Of a stretch of DNA of 11,080 nt, positions 6,792 to 11,080 are shown piece by piece. Both the position numbers and the translations under genes were made by a program. The stretch is from Gelidibacter sp039916245 (GTDB lineage Bacteria; Bacteroidota; Bacteroidia; Flavobacteriales; Flavobacteriaceae). Where the stretch lies: contig NZ_JBDSLS010000249.1 of NCBI RefSeq assembly GCF_039916245.1, positions 1 through 11,080 of the forward strand, read 5' to 3'. Position 1 is the first letter of the stretch. Every line of letters begins with the position of its first letter. The notes beneath the pieces were generated by a model. That model made no database searches and was not told the origin of the DNA. It saw only the letters and a program-made list of their open reading frames with translations.

Positions 6792-6815
6792 CAGGCATAT
6801 TTAAAACCCTTTATA

Positions 6816-7721
6816 ATGAACTCAAAATATTATATCGCAGTAATTACGGCCTTTACTATTTGGGGCTTTTTTAGTGTGGTCTTAAAATCGCTTGATGCAT
6901 TTTCGGCATTTGACATCTTGAGCTATCGCACCTTGGGTTCCTTGGGGATTATGCTTTTTGTGTCGTTATTTTTGCGTCCTAAAACATTGAAGTCAACCAT
7001 AAGCACATTTAAAGGGTTGGGCACAAGTGTTAAAAAACGCATCATCGTCGTCAATATCCTGAGCGGCTTGTTTTTGGCACTCAACTGGTACATTTATATT
7101 TATGTCATGAATAACGTGAGCGTTAGCGCAACTTCATTGGCCTATTTAATTTGTCCGATATTGACCATGGTTTTGGCCTATTTGATTCTGAAGGAAAAGC
7201 TTTTTAAGTTGCAATGGGTCGCCGTTATTTTAAGTGGTACAGCGTGTTTACTGCTATCTCTTGGCAATATTACGGACTTGTTTTATAGTATGATCATTGC
7301 CTTGAGCTACGCCCTTTACTTGGTGTTGCAGCGAAAAAACCATGAGATCGATCGGTTTTTGGTGTTGACTTTTCAGGTGTTTTTTGCCGTCCTTTTTTTA
7401 TTGCCATTTATAGTTACTTACGATTCACCTAATGAAAAGACGCCATTTTTTTATGGCATGTTGGCATTGATTGCGGTAGTTTTTACCATCATTCCGATGT
7501 ATCTTAATATATATGCCTTAAAAGGTTTAAACTCGGCAGTGGTTGGTGTGTTTATTTATCTTAACCCACTAATTAACTTTGGTTTTGCTATTTTCTATTT
7601 CAAGGAAAAAGTAAGTCTTCTCGAAGGCGTTTGTTATCTTCTTATCCTGATATCGATTTTTGTTTTCAATTTTTCAGTGATAAAAAATAGAATCAATAGA
7701 AAGCGCGCGGTACATATTTAA
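6816..7721 (+). CDS. EamA/DMT-family permease, RarD-like
   Basis: This is a 301-residue inner-membrane protein with about ten hydrophobic helices and short loops, the architecture of drug/metabolite transporter (DMT) superfamily members with two EamA repeats. The opening KYYIAVITAFTIWGFF, followed by DILSYRTLGS, is characteristic of RarD-type proteins, in which a WG motif in helix 1 precedes a conserved Arg before helix 2. The first repeat ends near PILTMVLAYLILKEKL and the second near LNPLINFGFAIFYFKEKV, the paired helix-end KEK signatures of EamA domains. The substrate is not known; family members export amino acids and other metabolites. The start is set by a promoter box at 6784-6791. The gene faces the sulfurtransferase relic and symporter on the opposite strand. 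Confidence 0.88.
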   Translation: MNSKYYIAVITAFTIWGFFSVVLKSLDAFSAFDILSYRTLGSLGIMLFVSLFLRPKTLKSTISTFKGLGTSVKKRIIVVNILSGLFLALNWYIYIYVMNNVSVSATSLAYLICPILTMVLAYLILKEKLFKLQWVAVILSGTACLLLSLGNITDLFYSMIIALSYALYLVLQRKNHEIDRFLVLTFQVFFAVLFLLPFIVTYDSPNEKTPFFYGMLALIAVVFTIIPMYLNIYALKGLNSAVVGVFIYLNPLINFGFAIFYFKEKVSLLEGVCYLLILISIFVFNFSVIKNRINRKRAVHI

Positions 7722-7752
7722 GATTATTGATTTCGGTTTGTGAAACCCCTTT

Positions 7753-7984
7753 CTAAGTTGTCAAAGTTCCATACTCGGTCCGAGAGCCCGAAGGAAATGT
7801 GCTCGGAAAAGGTGCTGACACCTCACTAAATTTGTTCCTGATATCAACGAGTATGTAGTATCCGATTTTCACCTAAAGATGCTGCAGATGTTGTGCCTGA
7901 TTTTGGAATACTGGCATTCAAAATCACGATTCCTGACATTTCTAAATTCTCTTTGAGCCATTTTGCAGAAACGATAGCAATCAT
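7753..7984 (-). pseudogene. Truncated, frameshifted rhodanese-type sulfurtransferase relic
   Basis: Reading the minus strand from an ATG at 7984 gives 46 residues with the N-terminal pattern of two-domain sulfurtransferases (thiosulfate or 3-mercaptopyruvate): IVSAKWLKENLEMSGIVILN, then ASIPKSG and ENRILHTR, and a TGA stop at 7846-7844. One base over, the frame continues the same family at once (DIRNKFSEVSAPFPSTFPS, from 7845 to 7789). An intact protein normally has an aromatic pair between the Arg and Asp, so about five bases appear lost at the junction. After FPS the similarity ends, with a stop at 7755-7753. Only about 70 of the usual roughly 270-280 residues remain, and the catalytic Cys domain is gone. 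It begins 12 bases after the symporter stop on the same strand, so it was probably the second gene of that operon. Confidence 0.75.
7774..7807. repeat. Nested inverted repeats at the break of the sulfurtransferase relic
   Basis: CTCGG (7774-7778), T, CCGAG (7780-7784) form a perfect 11-base palindrome. TCCGAG (7779-7784) also pairs with CTCGGA (7802-7807). The palindrome begins just where sulfurtransferase similarity ends on the minus strand, so it may mark the deletion or rearrangement junction. Confidence 0.5.
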
Positions 7985-7996
7985 GATTTTTTCAGA

Positions 7997-9442
7997 TTAT
8001 GAATCTAGATCAAAGGTTTCCGTTGGATTTTTGTGCTCTTGATACTTAATCATGTTTTCACCATCGGCGATGATACAGCACACTGCAGCATCGCCCGTAA
8101 CGTTAACCACCGTTCTGAACATGTCCAAAATACGATCAACTGGGAAAATAATAGCAATCCAAGCAGGATTGAGTCCGACGGAATCCAATACAATGATCAA
8201 CATGACCAAACCTGCACTTGGTACTGCAGCTGATCCGATGGAAGCCAAAGTCGTGGTCAAAACTACCGTTAATTGCTGGCCAAGGGTCAAATCAATCATG
8301 TGCAATTGTGCTAAAAAGATAACGGCAACAGCCTGATAAAGACTGGTACCATCCATGTTTACGGTGGCGCCGATAGGCAACACAAAACTGCTTATTTTTT
8401 TATCAATCCCAAGATTTTGCTCCACACATTCCATGGTTACAGGAAGAGTAGCCGCACTGCTGGACGTTGAAAACGCTAACGTTTGTGCAGGGCTCATGGC
8501 TTTAAAAAAACCTGCATAAGATACTTTTTTGACAAAAACTTTTAAGATGCCAGGATAGGTAATAAAAATCATGATCATAAGACCAATTAATACCGTCAAT
8601 GAGTACCAACTCAAGCCTTTAAATATCTCTAAAACTTTTCCAATATCATCTCCAGCCATTTTGCTTACCACACCAGCTAAAAGTGCAAATACGAAGAATG
8701 GTGCCGCTTGCATGACCAAGTCTACCATTTTCAGGAAAACTTCGTTGATGCCTTCTACCAGCTTTAAAACGGGTGCTGATTTGTCTTTTGGAATAAACAA
8801 TAAACAAACCCCGAAGAAAATAGCGAAAAAGATTATTTGAAGCATTAACCCATTGCTAGATAAAGAGTAGAAAAAGTTATCCGGAACAATGTCAATCAAC
8901 GGTTGTAATGGTGTGGAATCTTTGCGTTGATCGGCGGTAGCAATTTTATCTGAAACAGAAACCTCCTTTAAATCTTGTTTGGTTAAATTGGAGATCACCT
9001 GTGCTCTTTCAAAAAACGCTGGATCTTTAAGATAATTGATGCCATCTTTAATTTCATGACCTTGCGAACTTGCCCAAATTTCATAATTGATACGGTTATC
9101 TATTCGGCTTTGTTCGTCTATGAGTTTACCTGGTTTTATAGTATTAACCAGCACTAAGCCCAATGAAATAGCGAATACTGTGGTTACCAGATAAAGGAGC
9201 AAGGTCTTTCCTCCCATCCTTCCTAAACTTGAAGGATCTCCAATATTAGCAACACCGCCAATGATGGAAAATAACACCAATGGCACGGCAATAAGTTTCA
9301 GTAAATTGATGAAAATAGTGCCGAATGGATCGATCCAATCCATGGTAAATGAACTCCACCCCATATAACTTGAGGTCAGCGCCCAAATGATACCAAGGAT
9401 CATTCCGATGATGATTTTCCAATGTAATGCCAGTTTTTTCAT
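7997..9442 (-). CDS. Dicarboxylate/amino acid:cation symporter (DAACS, GltP/DctA type)
   Basis: This 481-residue inner-membrane secondary transporter takes up acidic amino acids or C4-dicarboxylates with Na+ or H+. Signatures are the HP1 serine-rich loop TSSSAATLP (326-334), NMDGT in TM7 (362-366), the HP2 region GSAAVPSAG, and TM8 DRILDMFRTVVNVTGD (436-451). Asp436, Asp440, Arg443, Asn447 and Asp451 correspond to GltPh D390, D394, R397, N401 and D405. The Arg favours a substrate with a side-chain carboxylate. The protein is about 55 residues longer than GltPh. The extra length is mainly a polar insert between TM3 and TM4 (about residues 108-180, KPGKLIDEQS to RKDSTPLQ), expected to face the periplasm. 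The ATG at 9442 is followed on its 5' side by a hairpin (9450-9469). A sulfurtransferase relic lies 12 bases downstream. Confidence 0.93.
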   Translation of the reverse strand: MKKLALHWKIIIGMILGIIWALTSSYMGWSSFTMDWIDPFGTIFINLLKLIAVPLVLFSIIGGVANIGDPSSLGRMGGKTLLLYLVTTVFAISLGLVLVNTIKPGKLIDEQSRIDNRINYEIWASSQGHEIKDGINYLKDPAFFERAQVISNLTKQDLKEVSVSDKIATADQRKDSTPLQPLIDIVPDNFFYSLSSNGLMLQIIFFAIFFGVCLLFIPKDKSAPVLKLVEGINEVFLKMVDLVMQAAPFFVFALLAGVVSKMAGDDIGKVLEIFKGLSWYSLTVLIGLMIMIFITYPGILKVFVKKVSYAGFFKAMSPAQTLAFSTSSSAATLPVTMECVEQNLGIDKKISSFVLPIGATVNMDGTSLYQAVAVIFLAQLHMIDLTLGQQLTVVLTTTLASIGSAAVPSAGLVMLIIVLDSVGLNPAWIAIIFPVDRILDMFRTVVNVTGDAAVCCIIADGENMIKYQEHKNPTETFDLDS

Positions 9443-9449
9443 AAGCTAT

Positions 9450-9469
9450 ATCCCTGGGTAGGCAGGGAT
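9450..9469. repeat. Palindrome P1 in the symporter leader
   Basis: ATCCCTG (9450-9456) and CAGGGAT (9463-9469) form a 7-bp stem with a 6-base loop. On the minus strand the arm and loop read ATCCCTGCCTACC, whose CCTGCCT core resembles the two palindromes at 9527-9551 and 9567-9591. It ends 7 bases before the symporter ATG, so it would fold in the 5' leader of that mRNA and could affect translation. Confidence 0.6.
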
Positions 9470-9526
9470 CTTTATTTTAAAATGAAATTAATTTTTATAG
9501 CGCTCTCAAGTCACATCAATTTGTTC

Positions 9527-9551
9527 ATGAGACTCCTGCTTTCGCAGGAGC
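9527..9551. repeat. Palindromic repeat P2 (CTCCTGC-TTTC-GCAGGAG)
   Basis: The stem is CTCCTGC (9533-9539) with GCAGGAG (9544-9550) around TTTC. The 24 bases 9527-9550 match 9567-9590 at 22 positions, differing only in the loop. It lies 10 bases beyond the aroC stop in the direction of aroC transcription. There is no T-run, so it is a repeat rather than a clear terminator. Confidence 0.85.
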
Positions 9552-9560
9552 AATAGCTGT

Positions 9561-10628
9561 TTATTGATGAGACTCCTGCCTGCGCAGGAGTGCATAATCG
9601 GCTAAAACCAAGGCTGCCATTGCTTCCACAATGGGAATGGCTCTTGGCACGACACATGGATCATGGCGTCCTTTTCCTTGCATTTCTACGATATCACCTT
9701 TATTATCGAGTGTATTTTGTTTCTGAATGATGGTGGCTACGGGTTTAAAAGCCACTCTGAAATAAATATCCATACCATTGCTGATCCCCCCTTGAATGCC
9801 TCCTGATAAATTGGTCTTCGTGCTTCCGTCGGCATTGAATTGATCGTTGTGCTCACTGCCTTTCATTTTGGCGCCACAAAATCCGCTGCCATATTCAAAG
9901 CCTTTAACAGCGTTTATGGATAGCATGGCTTTACCAAGTTCGGCATGTAGTTTATCAAACACAGGTTCGCCTAATCCGACAGGTAGATTTTGAATCACGC
10001 ATGTCACTGTGCCACCAATGGTATCGCCTTGCTTTCTAATCTCTCTGATTTTTTCAATCATTTGATTTGCAACAGCTTCGTCAGGACAACGTACAGTGTT
10101 ACTTTCAATTTTTGAGAAGTCAAGATCTTGATAAGGTTTGTCTAAAAAGAGATCACCAACTGACGATGTGTAGGCATGAATTTTCACGTCTTTCAGCATC
10201 TGTTTTGCAATGGCGCCTGCAACAACGCGACTTGCTGTTTCACGTGCTGAACTGCGTCCGCCACCTCTATAGTCGCGTACGCCATATTTTTTATCATAGG
10301 TATAATCTGCGTGACTTGGACGGTAAACATCTTTTATATGTGAATAATCATTGGATTTTTGATCGGTATTTTTTATGATAAAACCAATTGGCGTACCTGT
10401 GGTTTGGCCTTCAAAAATACCAGAGAGAAATTCAACCACGTCCGACTCCTTACGTTGGGTAACAATATCAGACTGGCCCGGTTTGCGACGGTCCATTTCT
10501 AATTGAATGGCTTCAAAATCCAATTGTATTCCTGATGGACACCCATCAATAATACCTCCAATTGCAACACCGTGAGACTCACCAAAAGTTGTGAGTTTAA
10601 ATAATTTTCCGAAGGAATTTCCAGCCAT
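9561..10628 (-). CDS. aroC: Chorismate synthase
   Basis: This 355-residue cytoplasmic enzyme uses reduced FMN to convert 5-enolpyruvylshikimate-3-phosphate to chorismate, the last step of the shikimate pathway to aromatic amino acids, folate and quinones. The family signatures are all present: GESHGVAIGG (16-25), RRKPGQ (47-52), RPSHADYTY (103-111), RGGGRSSARETASRVVAGA (121-139), GSGFCGAKMKGSEHND in the middle region, TNLSGGIQGGISNG and GRHDPCVVPRAIPI (320-333). The catalytic histidines expected in GESHG and RPSHADYTY are intact. Length is typical. The last residues (about 346-354, ALLRRQESH) are encoded by the palindromic repeat at 9567-9591, so the native tail has apparently been replaced. 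The ATG at 10628 directly precedes MAGNSFGKLFK, the usual N-terminus. No neighbouring gene belongs to the same pathway. Confidence 0.97.
   Translation of the reverse strand: MAGNSFGKLFKLTTFGESHGVAIGGIIDGCPSGIQLDFEAIQLEMDRRKPGQSDIVTQRKESDVVEFLSGIFEGQTTGTPIGFIIKNTDQKSNDYSHIKDVYRPSHADYTYDKKYGVRDYRGGGRSSARETASRVVAGAIAKQMLKDVKIHAYTSSVGDLFLDKPYQDLDFSKIESNTVRCPDEAVANQMIEKIREIRKQGDTIGGTVTCVIQNLPVGLGEPVFDKLHAELGKAMLSINAVKGFEYGSGFCGAKMKGSEHNDQFNADGSTKTNLSGGIQGGISNGMDIYFRVAFKPVATIIQKQNTLDNKGDIVEMQGKGRHDPCVVPRAIPIVEAMAALVLADYALLRRQESHQ
9567..9591. repeat. Palindromic repeat P3 inside the 3' end of aroC
   Basis: ACTCCTGC (9572-9579) and GCAGGAGT (9584-9591) are perfect 8-base arms around CTGC, preceded by ATGAG as in P2, exactly 40 bases away. 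Read on the minus strand it supplies the codons for the last residues of AroC up to His354, leaving only Gln355 and the TAA stop outside it. Confidence 0.88.
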
Positions 10629-10862
10629 AAAAGTAATTTTACGCTAATATAATTGTATTCTGATAGAAACAAAAGAATAGAATCCTAAAAGCGTTTCTGA
10701 GTATTTGAAGGCTGTAAGATAACAATTCTTAATGAAATATATTTTGTTTTTATCTTAACCATTTAGCGTCAATACGTTTCAGTCAGGAATAAAATAAAAA
10801 CCACCTTTTGAATGGAATATAGCCTTCAGTTTTAATCTAAATTTATTTTTAATTTTTTATCC
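10629..10862. other. AT-rich intergenic region upstream of aroC
   Basis: These 234 bases hold no credible gene on either strand. Within them lies the second copy of the TATCTTAACCAT motif (10751-10762). On the minus strand, TTCTTTTG near 10670 differs from the TAnnTTTG box by one base and could drive aroC; this is weak. An AT-only stretch follows the end of the oxidase gene (about 10835-10860), but no stem is visible. Confidence 0.4.
10751..10776 (+). repeat. Dispersed intergenic motif, copy 2 (TATCTTAACCAT core)
   Basis: The core 10751-10762 is identical to 1980-1991 and in the same orientation relative to the window. The next 14 bases agree at about half the positions. It is about 120 bases upstream of the aroC start and about 90 bases beyond the stop of the oxidase gene on the minus strand. 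Confidence 0.4.
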
Positions 10863-11080
10863 TTATAAAAGTGCTCTTCTTAAAATTGTAACAGGATGTA
10901 AGGCTTCTTTTTGGGTGCCGTCCATAATTTGATGCCTACAACTCGTGCCATTTGCAGAAATCACTGTGGATTCAGGAGCCCTTCTAACCGCAGGAAACAA
11001 GGTTTGTTCGCCTACTTGCATACTGACCTCATAATGCTCCTTTTCATATCCAAAACTTCCTGCCATTCCACAACAGCCAC
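10863..11080 (-). CDS. FAD-linked oxidase / Fe-S (CCG-domain) protein, C-terminal part
   Basis: The frame is open to the right edge and gives the last 72 residues. They begin GCCGMAGSFGYEKEHYEVSM, the cysteine-rich CCG motif of the heterodisulfide-reductase-like domain, followed by LFPAVR, an ANGTSCRHQI segment with a further Cys, and ALHPVTILRRAL at the end. This is the C-terminus of the Fe-S part found in glycolate oxidase/D-lactate dehydrogenase-type enzymes, which in Bacteroidota is often fused behind an FAD-binding dehydrogenase domain. The fusion cannot be seen here because the rest lies outside. It would oxidise a 2-hydroxy acid and pass electrons to the respiratory chain. An internal ATG at 11066 is not the start: the CCG cysteines lie upstream of it in the same frame. 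Confidence 0.85.
   Translation of the reverse strand, partial: GCCGMAGSFGYEKEHYEVSMQVGEQTLFPAVRRAPESTVISANGTSCRHQIMDGTQKEALHPVTILRRALL

Noticed and set aside
8033..8840. Three plus-strand frames inside the symporter gene
   Set aside because: They are reverse readings of transmembrane coding sequence without a plausible protein pattern.
9527..9551. Intrinsic terminator of aroC
   Set aside because: The stem is good, but no T-run follows on the minus strand and an almost identical copy lies inside the gene, so a repeat element explains it better.
10067..10378. Plus-strand frame of 103 codons inside aroC
   Set aside because: It is antisense to the conserved flavin-binding segments of aroC.
1..11080. 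A new defence, mobile or biosynthetic system
   Set aside because: The genes belong to known housekeeping or transport families in separate small operons, and no integrase, transposase, toxin pair or unknown multi-gene cluster is visible.

Overview
The window looks like a chromosomal, mostly housekeeping stretch of a member of the Bacteroidota, most likely the family Flavobacteriaceae. The evidence is the AT-rich DNA, A-rich translation starts without clear Shine-Dalgarno sites, matches to the Bacteroidota -7 promoter box (TAnnTTTG), and proteins of flavobacterial character. There is no rRNA, tRNA, CRISPR array, insertion sequence or obvious phage or defence island, and I do not see a new multi-gene system.

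Layout. Positions 1-1942 (+) hold a tightly packed operon: the 3' end of a SUI1/YciH-like translation factor, a DUF1835 protein whose ATG overlaps that stop, and a nucleoside phosphorylase overlapping the DUF1835 gene by 10 bases. Positions 2066-2920 (+) encode a periplasmic-binding-protein-fold protein without a signal peptide, resembling the Candida Ca3427 group. A 59-residue putative lipoprotein (3039-3218, +) runs 47 bases into the 3' end of ung (uracil-DNA glycosylase, -). Divergent from ung is mutS2 (+), which lacks the usual C-terminal Smr nuclease domain. Two arrays of 7-base tandem repeats follow, then a DCC-family thiol-disulfide protein and an EamA/RarD-like permease.

The remaining genes are on the minus strand. 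A DAACS-family dicarboxylate/glutamate symporter is followed 12 bases downstream by the frameshifted, truncated start of a rhodanese-type sulfurtransferase gene, which appears in no long ORF. Upstream of the symporter lie three short palindromes with related cores; one forms the last codons of aroC (chorismate synthase). The window ends in the C-terminus of a CCG-domain Fe-S/FAD-linked oxidase.

The genes do not form one pathway. The points most worth a second look are the sulfurtransferase relic, the palindrome that became the AroC tail, the heptamer arrays, the Smr-less MutS2, the leaderless binding protein and the small overlapping lipoprotein gene.
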